A stretch of DNA of 40,717 nucleotides from an uncultured Collinsella sp. GTDB lineage: Bacteria; Actinomycetota; Coriobacteriia; Coriobacteriales; Coriobacteriaceae. Position numbers and translations under genes: made by a program. Below, piece after piece: positions 15,839-23,759 of this stretch. The notes under the pieces are model-generated. The model saw only the letters and a program-made list of their open reading frames with translations. It had not been told where the DNA came from and ran no database searches. The stretch lies in contig CABUIE010000017.1 in assembly GCA_902491565.1 (NCBI GenBank), positions 1 to 40,717 on the forward strand. The letters run 5' to 3'. Every line of letters starts with the position of its first letter. Within the stretch, counting starts at the first letter, position 1.

Positions 15839-18016
15839 ATGAACCTCCGCTCATCTCTCGCCTGTACCTCGAGCGATATCGCTCGCTGGGGACTGCGCTC
15901 TGTCCTCAAACGCCAGGGCGGCGTACTCCCCGGCCGCATCGCCATGAAGATCGACCCCGAGCTGCTAAGCGACCTCGCCGGCCTTATCGACCGCAGCGTG
16001 GTAATCACCGGCACCAACGGTAAGACCACCACCTCCAACCTCATCGCCGACGCCGTTGCCGCCAGCGGTGCTGCCGTGGTATGCAACCGCGCCGGCAACA
16101 ACATGGAGCCGGGCGTGGTGGGTGCACTGCTCGAGGCGCGCAGCGGCCTCAAGCGAGCCGGCGGCGGCAAGCGCGTGGGCGTTTTTGAATGCGATGAGCT
16201 CTACACCGTGCGCGTCCTGCCCAAGCTCAAGCCGACGTACTTCGTGCTGCTCAACCTGTTCCGCGACCAGCTGGATCGCTATGGCGAGATCGATCACACC
16301 CAGGAGGTCATCGCCCATGCGTTGGAGCTCTCTCCGGCAACAACGCTCATCTACAACGCAGACGACCCGCTGTGTGCCGCGATCGCCGCACGCGTTCCCA
16401 ATGCAAACATCGCCTTTGGCATCGACGGCGCCACCAACACCGAGTCCGACCGTATTAGCGATTCGCGCTTTTGCTCACAGTGCAACGCGCCGCTGGAGTA
16501 TGACTACGTGCAATACGGCCAGCTCGGCGCCTACCATTGCCCCTCGTGCAGCTGGGCCCGCCCTGTGCTTGTCCGTCGCGTGACGGGCGTGGAGCTCGGC
16601 TGCGACGGCTACGACTTTGACCTGGTCTTTGGATCTGCGCCCGACGCGGCTGCCGCACACATCGCCACACGCTACAACGGCCTGTACATGGTCTACAACG
16701 TTGCCGCCGCCTTCTTTGCCGCGCACGAGTTGGGCGTGGATACGGCGCTTCTACAGCCTACGCTCGATGCCTACGTCCCCGCCGGCGGACGTATGGGGCG
16801 CTGGGATATCGCCGGCCGCACCGTCGAGGCCAACCTGGCTAAGAATCCCGTAGGCTTCGATCGACAAATCCAGTCCATCAAGACGACAGGCGGCAGACTC
16901 TGCGCTTTCTTCCTTAACGACAATGACGCCGACGGACACGATGTATCGTGGATCTACGACGTCGACTTTGAGCGCATCGCCGACACGCCGGGTCTTGTCG
17001 CCTTTGCCGGAGGCACGCGCGCGCACGACATGCAGGTGCGCCTCAAGTACGCCGGCATCGATGCCGCGATTATCTCGGACGTCGCGCAGGCAATTGGCGC
17101 CGTGGCAGACGAGGCCGCCGGCGACACTTTCTACGCCGTCGCTAACTACACAGCCTTCCCTCCGCTGGTCAAGGAGCTCGACGAGCTTAATGGCGCCACC
17201 GCCGACGTTGTTGCCGGGCGCGCCGTGGCCCGCGCCGATGGCAACGCCATCCCTTCCGCCGTCGCGCCGGTCGAGCTTTCACGCCCGTTGCGTATCGTCT
17301 ACCTGTATCCCGATGCGCTCAACCTCTACGGCGACGGCGGCAACGTTATCGCGCTCGAGCGCCGCTGCGCCTGGCGCGGTATCCCCGTGCGCGTGGACGA
17401 GGTCCGTATGGGCGAGACGCTCGATCTGCACGATACCGATATTGTCATGATGGGCGGCGGCTCCGACCGCGACCAACTGGCGGTTGCACATGAACTGCTC
17501 GCTCAAAAAGACAAGGTCGCGGCCTATGTTGAGGACGGCGGCACACTGCTTGCCATCTGTGGCAGCTATCAGCTGCTCGGCCGTTCGTACTATATGGGCG
17601 AGAATCGCATCGAGGGCATGGGTATCATTGCCGCCGAGACCGTGCGCGGCTCCGACCGCCTGATCGGCAACGTCGCCGTCAAAACCGACCTGGCGCCCGA
17701 GCCCTTTGTCGGATTCGAGAACCACGGCGGCCGCACGCTTTTGGACGCCGATGCCACGCCGCTCGGAACGTCTGTCGTCGCGGGCACCGGCAACAACGGC
17801 GACGATGGCTTTGAAGGTCTGATCTACAAGGGCGTCATCGGCACGTACCTGCATGGCCCGGCGCTGCCCAAGAACCCCGAGCTCGCCGACTGGCTGATCG
17901 CCCATGCCCTCGAGCACCGTGGCGATGCACAGGCCGCCGCCCTGCTGCCGCTCAAGCCCCTCGACGACACCTACGAGCACGCCGCCCACGACGCCGCCAT
18001 GAAGCTCCTCCCCTAG
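15839..18016 (+). CDS. Fused MurT-GatD lipid II isoglutaminyl synthase
   Basis: A single 725-residue frame joining two enzymes that are usually separate. Residues 1 to about 470 are MurT: Mur-ligase P-loop VITGTNGKTTTSN near 55-67, a four-Cys zinc ribbon (CSQC ... CPSC near 211-236), and the DUF1727-type segment DVSWIYDVDFE containing the Asp that completes the amidotransferase triad. Residues from about 480 are GatD: LAICGSYQLLG with the nucleophile Cys near 573 and YLHGPALPKNPELADWL with the catalytic His near 672. Together they amidate the D-glutamate of lipid II in peptidoglycan using glutamine and ATP. AGGAAC precedes the ATG. No frameshift is visible at the junction. Confidence 0.92.
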   Translation: MNLRSSLACTSSDIARWGLRSVLKRQGGVLPGRIAMKIDPELLSDLAGLIDRSVVITGTNGKTTTSNLIADAVAASGAAVVCNRAGNNMEPGVVGALLEARSGLKRAGGGKRVGVFECDELYTVRVLPKLKPTYFVLLNLFRDQLDRYGEIDHTQEVIAHALELSPATTLIYNADDPLCAAIAARVPNANIAFGIDGATNTESDRISDSRFCSQCNAPLEYDYVQYGQLGAYHCPSCSWARPVLVRRVTGVELGCDGYDFDLVFGSAPDAAAAHIATRYNGLYMVYNVAAAFFAAHELGVDTALLQPTLDAYVPAGGRMGRWDIAGRTVEANLAKNPVGFDRQIQSIKTTGGRLCAFFLNDNDADGHDVSWIYDVDFERIADTPGLVAFAGGTRAHDMQVRLKYAGIDAAIISDVAQAIGAVADEAAGDTFYAVANYTAFPPLVKELDELNGATADVVAGRAVARADGNAIPSAVAPVELSRPLRIVYLYPDALNLYGDGGNVIALERRCAWRGIPVRVDEVRMGETLDLHDTDIVMMGGGSDRDQLAVAHELLAQKDKVAAYVEDGGTLLAICGSYQLLGRSYYMGENRIEGMGIIAAETVRGSDRLIGNVAVKTDLAPEPFVGFENHGGRTLLDADATPLGTSVVAGTGNNGDDGFEGLIYKGVIGTYLHGPALPKNPELADWLIAHALEHRGDAQAAALLPLKPLDDTYEHAAHDAAMKLLP

Positions 18017-18022
18017 CACCTC

Positions 18023-18060
18023 ACCACCACAAAGGGGACAGGCACCTTTGTGGTGGTTTT
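18023..18060 (+). terminator. Intrinsic terminator of murT-gatD
   Basis: A 13-bp perfect stem (18023-18035 with 18045-18057, ACCACCACAAAGG left arm) followed by a T-run, 7 bp after the stop codon. Confidence 0.9.
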
Positions 18061-18077
18061 TCAGTTTGCCAACGATA

Positions 18078-18106
18078 TGTGAACGGCTAAAAAAGTCTGC
18101 TATACT
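18078..18106 (+). promoter_or_regulatory. Putative promoter of tRNA-Glu
   Basis: A good -10, TATACT (18101-18106), lies 11 bp before the mature tRNA 5' end. The -35 (TGTGAA, 17-bp spacing) is weak. Confidence 0.5.
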
Positions 18107-18116
18107 CTTTCCCGCT

Positions 18117-18193
18117 GTCCCCATCGTCTAGCGGCCAAGGACGCCACCCTTTCAAGGTGGATATCGCGGGTTCGAATCCCGCTGGGGGCACCA
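18117..18193 (+). tRNA. tRNA-Glu(TTC), CCA encoded
   Basis: All four arms fold: acceptor GTCCCCA/TGGGGGC, D-arm GTC/GAC, anticodon stem CCACC/GGTGG with loop CTTTCAA (anticodon TTC), and T-arm GCGGG-TTCGAAT-CCCGC. The discriminator A and CCA are encoded (18190-18193). Its 3' end is partly duplicated 189 bp downstream. Confidence 0.96.
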
Positions 18194-18276
18194 TTTGAAT
18201 TGAAGAGCCCGTTACCCTCGCGGTAGCGGGCTTTTTGCTACCGATATGCCGGGATTCGAACCCGACAGGGTGCGGA
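18176..18276 (+). repeat. 101-bp direct repeat, copy 1 (tRNA-Glu 3' end, terminator, inverted T-arm)
   Basis: Covers the last 18 bases of tRNA-Glu, its terminator, and an inverted copy of the T-arm (GGGATTCGAACCC at 18251-18263). It matches copy 2 with about 8 differences in 101 positions by eye. Confidence 0.9.
18206..18236 (+). terminator. Intrinsic terminator of tRNA-Glu
   Basis: An 11-bp stem with one wobble (AGCCCGTTACC and GGTAGCGGGCT), followed by TTTTT. A second version lies in the downstream duplicate at about 18393-18425. Confidence 0.85.
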
Positions 18277-18364
18277 GCTGAGGAAACGCGCAAGCGTTTT
18301 CCAGCGCAGCACGCAAGGAGCGGAGCGACGCAGCGGAAGCGGGCGGCGCCAGCCGCACGCGGAC

Positions 18365-18465
18365 ATCCCGCTGGGGGCACCATTTGAAACTAGAAGCCCG
18401 TTACCCCCGCGGTGACGGGCTTTTTGCTACCGATATGCCGGGATTCGAACCCGACAGGGTGCGGA
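18365..18465 (+). repeat. 101-bp direct repeat, copy 2 (orphan tRNA-Glu 3' fragment)
   Basis: Begins ATCCCGCTGGGGGCACC, the 3' end of tRNA-Glu without the rest of the gene. A duplicated terminator and the same inverted T-arm sequence follow. The 88 bases between the copies hold an AAACGC/GCGTTT hairpin at 18284-18299. Confidence 0.9.
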
Positions 18466-18489
18466 CCCCGGCATCATCGCAAAGCCAGC

Positions 18490-18704
18490 GGGCAAAAAAT
18501 AGCAAATATGAGTACTGTTACCATTTTAGTAACAGCGATTTCATGCCATCAGAAGGCGATTTAGACGCCAGGGGTCCTACGGCGGAAGAATTGCAAGCGT
18601 TTATCAGCTAAGTACTTGGACATATGTTGTGTAACACTGCATATTTTGCAAATAAATAATGTTACAGGACTTGTGACAGTACTCATATTTGACGTTTTTT
18701 GCCC
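18490..18704. mobile_element. 215-bp MITE-like element with terminal inverted repeats
   Basis: The ends are inverted repeats of about 29 bp: both read GGGCAAAAAA from outside, then (after three variable bases) CAAATATGAGTACTGT. The interior is AT-rich compared with its surroundings and includes a short frame MPSEGDLDARGPTAEE..., ending at a stop at 18611, too small to be a transposase. No target-site duplication is obvious. It sits just beyond the tRNA-Glu duplicate, consistent with a non-autonomous element. Confidence 0.7.
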
Positions 18705-18769
18705 ACAACCCTTTATACCTAGGCATATCGGCGGCAAAACGGGCTTCAAAGCGCCCTTCGCAAATCAGA

Positions 18770-18790
18770 ACCACCCTTAAAAAGGGTGGT
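18770..18790. terminator. Short hairpin between the MITE and the IS element
   Basis: ACCACCCTT and AAGGGTGGT, 9-bp perfect stem with loop AAA. TTG follows on plus and TTC on minus, so termination in either direction would be weak. It may belong to the flank of the IS element. Confidence 0.35.
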
Positions 18791-18799
18791 TTGCTCTTA

Positions 18800-19510
18800 G
18801 GGTATAACCCACGGGCCCCGGGCTCGCGTCTAAAGGCGCGGGCCCGGACTTCGTCCAGGCCTGGTGCATCTTGACCCGTGGCGCGCCGGTCGAACCGGCG
18901 GGATCACCTCCTCTTGAAGGGGCCCTCGTACTCCTTCACGCTCAGCTTGTCCAGCGCGATGTCGTGGGACTCCTGCTCCCTGATGTACTTGGCGATCGTC
19001 GCCTCGTTCAGGCCGACGGTGGACACGTAGTAGCCCTCCGCCCAGAACTTCCTGTTGCCGAACTTGTACTTGAGGTTGGCGTGCCTGTCGAATATCATCA
19101 GCGAGCTCTTCCCCTTCAGGTAGCCCATGACGCTCGCGACGCTGTACTTGGGCGGGATCGCCAGCAGCACGTGCACGTGGTCGGGCATCAGGTGCCCCTC
19201 GATTATCTCGATCCCCTTGTACTCGCACAGCTTCCTGAGGATCTCCCCTATGTCGCTCCTGATTTGGTCGTAGATCACTTTGCGCCTATACTTCGGCGTG
19301 AACACGATGTGGTACTTGCACATCCACTTCGTGTGGGAAAGGCTGTAGGCCTTCTGGGCCATGGCGACCACCCCTTCGACTCGAATTCTTGACGGCCTGA
19401 ACAATCGTCAATATCGGTCGGAGGGGTGGCTTTGTAAAGCCGTTTGTCTCCACCCGCGTAGCGGGTGGTTTAAAGCTGGCCGCTGCGCGGCCAGCAGACT
19501 AAAGTCTTGA
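18800..19510 (-). mobile_element. IS200-type insertion sequence (tnpA only)
   Basis: The element is centred on tnpA. Both flanks carry hairpins as expected for IS200/IS605 elements, which lack terminal inverted repeats. Low-coordinate side: GCCCCGGGCTCGCG-type stem (18812-18847) and CGCCGGT/ACCGGCG (18885-18900). High-coordinate side: CCACCCGC/GCGGGTGG (19452-19470) and GCTGGCCGC/GCGGCCAGC (19478-19498). Exact ends are uncertain. No tnpB is present. Confidence 0.7.
18904..19362 (-). CDS. tnpA: IS200/IS605-family transposase TnpA
   Basis: A 152-residue single-domain Y1 transposase. It has the HUH metal-binding pair in MPDHVHVLLAIP and the catalytic Tyr region in the helix NEATIAKYIREQ. The start MAQKAYSLSHTKWMCKYH at 19362 is typical, and AGGGG lies upstream. 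TnpA excises and inserts single-stranded DNA by recognising subterminal hairpins, which are visible on both sides. The frame is intact with no stop or shift, so the element could still be active. It sits just after the glnA terminator, where it disrupts no gene. Confidence 0.95.
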   Translation of the reverse strand: MAQKAYSLSHTKWMCKYHIVFTPKYRRKVIYDQIRSDIGEILRKLCEYKGIEIIEGHLMPDHVHVLLAIPPKYSVASVMGYLKGKSSLMIFDRHANLKYKFGNRKFWAEGYYVSTVGLNEATIAKYIREQESHDIALDKLSVKEYEGPFKRR

Positions 19511-19512
19511 AT

Positions 19513-19544
19513 AAAAACCGGGGCCCGCATGATGCGGACCCCGG
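19513..19544 (-). terminator. Intrinsic terminator of glnA
   Basis: A 13-bp stem (19518-19530 with 19532-19544, one G-T wobble as RNA), followed on the minus strand by TTTTTATTC, about 30 bp after the glnA stop. Confidence 0.85.
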
Positions 19545-19575
19545 CTCAATACCGTGACGATATGTCAGTTACGTT

Positions 19576-21663
19576 CTACACATAGAACAGAATGTCGTCG
19601 TAGGTCGGGACCGGCCAGTAGTCAGCGGCCACGATCTCCTCCATGGCGTCCACGGCGGCACGCAGCGCATCCATAGCGGGAACGACCTCGTGCGCGTACA
19701 CGTTGGCCTGCTCCTGGCCATCGAGAGCCTCGGCCTTCTGATGCACGACGTCGAGCGCCTTGATGGAGTCGTTGATGGCAGTGATACCGTTGCAGAGCTT
19801 GTTGAGCGTGTTCTGCTCGCACTGCATGGCGGCCTCAGCACCGGCGGCACGAATAGTCTCAAGGCCCTTAGCGACCTTGGTGGCATAGGCGGTAATGACC
19901 GGGCGATAGGTACGACGCGCCTCGCGAACCATCGTGGTGGCCTCGATGTTCATGAGCTTGTTGTACTTCTCGAGCTTGCAGTCGTAGCGGCACTGGGCCT
20001 CGGCCTTGGTCAGGACACCCGTCTCCTCAAAGAGTGCGATGGCCTTATCGGAAACAAAGGCGGGCAGGGCGTCGGCCGTGGTCTTGTTGTTGGCAAGGCC
20101 GCGCTTCTCGGCCTCGACGGGCCACTCATCGGAGTAGCCGTCACCGGAGAACAGGATGCGCTGGTGGTCGGTCAGGACCTTCTTGCAGTACTCGAGCGCA
20201 GCGTCCTGGAACTCATCCTCGGGCGTACCCTCAAGCGCGTCGGCGAAGGACTTGAGCGACTTGGCCACGGCGGCATCGAGCACCAGGTTGGAGTCGGAGA
20301 CGTTCTGCTCGGAGCCGCAGGCACGGAACTCGAACTTGTTGCCGGTGAAGGCAAACGGGGAGGTGCGGTTGCGGTCGGTGTTGTCCTGCATCAGCTTGGG
20401 CAGAGTATCGGCGCCCAAGTCGAGCACGCCGCGCGTGGCATGGACGGAAGCCTTGCCATCGATGATCTTCTCGACGACCTCGGTAAGCTGGTCGCCCAGG
20501 AAGATGGACATAATCGCCGGAGGAGCCTCGTTGGCGCCCAGACGATGGTCGTTACCGGCCGAGGCAACGGAGGCACGCAGGAGCTCCTGATAGTTATCGA
20601 CGGCCTCGATCACCGCGGTGAGGAAGACGATGAACTGCAGGTTGTCGAGCGGGGTGTCGCCCGGATCGAGCAGGTTCTCGGACTCGGTGCCAAGCGACCA
20701 GTTGTTGTGCTTGCCCGAACCATTGATGCCCTCAAAGGGCTTCTCGTGCAGCAGGCAGACCAAGTCGTGGCGGGAGGCGATGAGCTTCATCTTCTCCATC
20801 ATGACCAGATTCTGGTCGATGGCCTCGTTGACTTCGCCATAGACGGGAGCAAGCTCATGCTGGCAGGGAGCAACCTCGTTGTGCTTGGTCTTGGCGGGAA
20901 TGCCAAGCGCCCACAGTTCATCGTCCAGGTCCTTCATATAGGCCGAGACGGTGGGGCGGATAGCGCCAAAGTAGTGCTCCTCGAGCTCCTGGCCCTTGCA
21001 GGGAGCGGCACCAAAGAGGGTGCGGCCGGTAATGACCAGGTCCTTGCGCTTGCGGTAGGCGTCCTTCTTGATCAGGAAGTACTCCTGCTCGTCGCCCACG
21101 GAAGGAACGACCTTCTTGGGGGTCTTACCGAACAGCGCCAAAACGCGCTTAGACTCACGCGAGAGCGCGGTCATGGAACGCAGCAGCGGGGTCTTCTTGT
21201 CCAGGGCCTCGCCCGTGTAGGAGCAGAAAGCCGTGGGGATGCACAGGACATCGTCCTTAATGAAGGCGGGGCTAGTGGGGTCCCAAGCGGTGTAGCCACG
21301 GGCCTCGAAGGTAGCACGCAGGCCGCCATTGGGGAAGCTGGAGGCATCGGGCTCGCCCTGGATGAGGTTCTTGCCCGTAAACTTGGTAATGGCGGTGCCG
21401 TCGTGGTTGGGCTCCAGGAAGCTGTCGTGCTTCTCGGAAGTAATGCCCGAAAGCGGCTGAAACCAGTGCGCATAGTGCGTCGCGCCCTTGGAGATGGCCC
21501 AGACCTTCATGGCATGGGCAACGGCGTTGGCCACATCCAGGTCGAGCGGCTCACCGCCCTCGAGGGTTGCAGCAAGGCGCTTCCAAATGTCCTTGGGGAG
21601 GTAGTCCTTCATGACTTCCTCAGAGAACACCATGGTCCCGAAGCGGTCAGTAAGATCGGCCAT
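19576..21663 (-). CDS. glnN: Glutamine synthetase type III
   Basis: A 695-residue GSIII-type enzyme making glutamine from glutamate, ammonia and ATP; this is far longer than GSI (about 450). Visible motifs include GDEQEYFLIKK (metal/glutamate binding), NEVAPCQHELAP, and NGSGKHNNWSLGT, all characteristic of the family. The start MADLTDRFGTMVF at 21663 follows AAGGGAG; an in-frame ATG at 21726 would extend into the regulatory region. It is a single-gene unit with a strong terminator. A symmetric site at 21743-21780 resembles nitrogen-control boxes. GlnN-type enzymes are usually dodecameric and not controlled by adenylylation. Confidence 0.95.
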   Translation of the reverse strand: MADLTDRFGTMVFSEEVMKDYLPKDIWKRLAATLEGGEPLDLDVANAVAHAMKVWAISKGATHYAHWFQPLSGITSEKHDSFLEPNHDGTAITKFTGKNLIQGEPDASSFPNGGLRATFEARGYTAWDPTSPAFIKDDVLCIPTAFCSYTGEALDKKTPLLRSMTALSRESKRVLALFGKTPKKVVPSVGDEQEYFLIKKDAYRKRKDLVITGRTLFGAAPCKGQELEEHYFGAIRPTVSAYMKDLDDELWALGIPAKTKHNEVAPCQHELAPVYGEVNEAIDQNLVMMEKMKLIASRHDLVCLLHEKPFEGINGSGKHNNWSLGTESENLLDPGDTPLDNLQFIVFLTAVIEAVDNYQELLRASVASAGNDHRLGANEAPPAIMSIFLGDQLTEVVEKIIDGKASVHATRGVLDLGADTLPKLMQDNTDRNRTSPFAFTGNKFEFRACGSEQNVSDSNLVLDAAVAKSLKSFADALEGTPEDEFQDAALEYCKKVLTDHQRILFSGDGYSDEWPVEAEKRGLANNKTTADALPAFVSDKAIALFEETGVLTKAEAQCRYDCKLEKYNKLMNIEATTMVREARRTYRPVITAYATKVAKGLETIRAAGAEAAMQCEQNTLNKLCNGITAINDSIKALDVVHQKAEALDGQEQANVYAHEVVPAMDALRAAVDAMEEIVAADYWPVPTYDDILFYV

Positions 21664-21742
21664 ACGGAACTCCCTTCGTATCGGCACCGCGTGAGAAGCG
21701 GTGTTGATTACTAACGAACGAGTCATAGCTTAGACTCGCCGT

Positions 21743-21780
21743 GTTTCCGCGACATTACCGTTATGTTGCTGTCGCGAAAC
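21743..21780. promoter_or_regulatory. Symmetric operator-like site upstream of glutamine synthetase
   Basis: Two 16-bp boxes in opposite orientation: GTAATGTCGCGGAAAC on minus (21743-21758) and GTTGCTGTCGCGAAAC on plus (21765-21780). Each fits the actinobacterial GlnR pattern (GTnAC, 6 bases, GAAAC) with one mismatch. It lies 80-117 bp before the start codon. No GlnR gene is in the window, so the regulator is inferred. Confidence 0.45.
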
Positions 21781-22089
21781 CAATCAATGAGGTTACCCTA
21801 TCGAGGCGGCGTTGCCACCCTCAACAGCCAATCAACTGTATAAATAGCAGACCTCTCTCCATGGTTTAAGGGTAGTCAATTTGGGATGGAGCTCTATTAA
21901 CTGGTATTTTGCATCAGATACCAGTCTTTATAGTCCGTGCCTAGATTAGCCGCTCTGTTATAGATAAAGCCGATAGCAAGGCATCTTTGATTGGTATCCT
22001 CAAATAGCGAGTGAAACTCCACCGTGACACAGTGGTGCTGTAGAATCCTTACAACACATCACACTATTACGTATCTAGAGGAGCACGAT
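21781..22089. other. Intergenic region between glnN and metF
   Basis: About 310 AT-richer bases with no gene. A hairpin ACTGGTAT/ATACCAGT (21900-21925, 10-nt loop) followed by CTTTATAG may be a leader element or weak terminator. A -10-like TAGAAT is at 22041. I see no recognisable SAM or cobalamin riboswitch core. Confidence 0.45.
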
Positions 22090-22962
22090 ATGCGCGTCGA
22101 CGAGGTTTTTAAGCAGGCAGCATCCCAGGGCACCGCGCCCGTTTCGTTTGAGATGTTCCCGCCCAAGGGCGAGCTCACCCTCGACACGGCTCGCGAAGTG
22201 GCAGGCAATCTGTGCAAGCTTTCGCCGAGCTTTGTCTCGGTCACCTGCTCGGCCGGCGGCTCGGGCAACGGTGCCGCCACCGCCCCCATCGCGCATATGA
22301 TTTCGAGCGAATTCGACACGCCCTCGGTGGCACACCTTACCTGCGTGGGCCGCTCGCATGCCGATATCGCCGCCAAGATCGACGAGTATCGCACCGCCGG
22401 CGTTGAAAACATCCTGGCCCTGCGCGGAGATCTCCCTGCCGGCGCGACCGAGGACGACAAGCCCGCCTCCGACTACGCCTACGCCCGCGACCTCATCCCC
22501 GAGCTCGTCGACGCCGGCTTTTGCGTGGGCGCCGCAGCCTACCCCGAGGGCCACATTGCCTGTGAGGATCTCAACCTCTCGGTCGAACACCTCAAGCAAA
22601 AACAGGACGCCGGCGCAAGCTTCTTTGTGACGCAGCTCTTCTTTGATAACGAGTGCTTCTACCGTTTTCGCGAGCTTGCCGACAAGGCCGGCATCACCGT
22701 GCCCATTACCGCGGGAATCATGCCGTTTATGGGCAAGTCGCAGATCAGCCGCATGGTCTTTATGTGCGGCGCGTCGCTGCCCTCCCCCGTCATCAAGATT
22801 CTCGCCAAGTACGAGAATGACCCCGAGAGCCTGCAGGCAGCTGGTGTAGATTATGCAGCCCGCCAGCTTTGCGACCTCAAGGAGCACGGCGCCGACGGCC
22901 TGCACCTGTACACTATGAACCGTCCTGCGATCGCCGCGACCATTATGGAGCGCCTGGGGTAA
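22090..22962 (+). CDS. metF: Methylenetetrahydrofolate reductase
   Basis: A 290-residue flavoenzyme reducing 5,10-methylene-THF to 5-methyl-THF, the methyl donor for methionine synthase. Seen: VSFEMFPPKGE at the N-terminus, SVTCSAGGSGN, and DLNLSVEHLKQKQDAGASF with QLFFDNECFYRF, all characteristic of the MetF TIM barrel. AGGAG precedes the ATG at 22090. The stop overlaps the next start (TAATG), coupling it to the reactivation gene and to metH: a complete methyl-THF-to-methionine module in gene order metF, activator, metH. Confidence 0.95.
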   Translation: MRVDEVFKQAASQGTAPVSFEMFPPKGELTLDTAREVAGNLCKLSPSFVSVTCSAGGSGNGAATAPIAHMISSEFDTPSVAHLTCVGRSHADIAAKIDEYRTAGVENILALRGDLPAGATEDDKPASDYAYARDLIPELVDAGFCVGAAAYPEGHIACEDLNLSVEHLKQKQDAGASFFVTQLFFDNECFYRFRELADKAGITVPITAGIMPFMGKSQISRMVFMCGASLPSPVIKILAKYENDPESLQAAGVDYAARQLCDLKEHGADGLHLYTMNRPAIAATIMERLG

Positions 22963-23750
22963 TGGAAAAACCGCACATCGATACAACCGCTGTCGAAGTG
23001 CCGGCCGACCTTGCGTCGCCGGCGCTTTACCGTGTCGATGCTGCGCACCATCCCCGTGTCGACCGTGCCGAGATGCTGCGGTATCTGGGTTACGGCGGCC
23101 AGCAGATTGAGCCCGAACTATCACGACGTATTGAGCTTGTCGTTGAACGTCTGGAACTGGACATTGAGCCCCGTGGCGTGCGACGCGTGTTTGCCGTCGA
23201 TGCCACGGGCGTTGACGAGCAGGGCGAGCCTTGCATTCGCTTGGTTGGCACCAATGTTGAGCTGCGGGGTCGTGATATCTATCGCCACCTTAAGGACGCC
23301 CGCCTGGCGGCGCTCATGGCATGTACCCTCGGGATGTCTGCCGAACGCCGTCTGCGAACCACCGGAACCCAGCAGCCTCTGGAAGGCGCCGTGCTCGACG
23401 CCGCATGCTCTGCCTATGTAGAAGCTGCTGTTGAGCAGATGGACCGACAGGTCAAGACAGACGCCGCTGCACACGGGCTCGCCGGCAACTGGCGCTTCAG
23501 TCCCGGCTATGGCGACTGCCCGCTCTCTGCCCAGCGCTCGATCGTGGATGCGCTCAACGCCACACGGCTCATCGGGCTTACCGTCACCCCCACCAGCCTG
23601 CTCATGCCCACCAAGAGCGTGACCGCGGTGATCGGCCTGTTTGACGGCGAAGTCCACGACGCCCAGAGCCGCCCCACCTGCAATATCTGCCGCATGCGTG
23701 AGCACTGCCGCTTCCGCGCCGCCCACACCACCTGCTATTCCAGCCATTAG
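22962..23750 (+). CDS. Free-standing methionine synthase reactivation-domain protein
   Basis: A 262-residue protein matching the AdoMet-binding reactivation domain of MetH, which normally sits at that enzyme's C-terminus. The key motif is RFSPGYGDCPLSAQ. The C-terminus is Cys-rich (CNICRMREHC). Domain homologues donate a methyl group from SAM to cob(II)alamin that has become oxidised, restoring MetH. The next gene is a metH without this domain, and the two are adjacent and co-oriented with a 9-bp gap. The start overlaps the metF stop codon. The C-terminal Cys cluster could bind metal; that is inference. Confidence 0.85.
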   Translation: MEKPHIDTTAVEVPADLASPALYRVDAAHHPRVDRAEMLRYLGYGGQQIEPELSRRIELVVERLELDIEPRGVRRVFAVDATGVDEQGEPCIRLVGTNVELRGRDIYRHLKDARLAALMACTLGMSAERRLRTTGTQQPLEGAVLDAACSAYVEAAVEQMDRQVKTDAAAHGLAGNWRFSPGYGDCPLSAQRSIVDALNATRLIGLTVTPTSLLMPTKSVTAVIGLFDGEVHDAQSRPTCNICRMREHCRFRAAHTTCYSSH

Positions 23751-23759
23751 GAGCCCCCG

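Noticed and set aside
18087..18383. A minus-strand open frame containing PPAGFEPA
   Set aside because: It is translated across tRNA-Glu and its repeat, a classic false protein arising antisense to tRNA T-arms.
21960..22089. SAM or cobalamin riboswitch before metF
   Set aside because: I could not find the conserved core motifs of either class in the leader.
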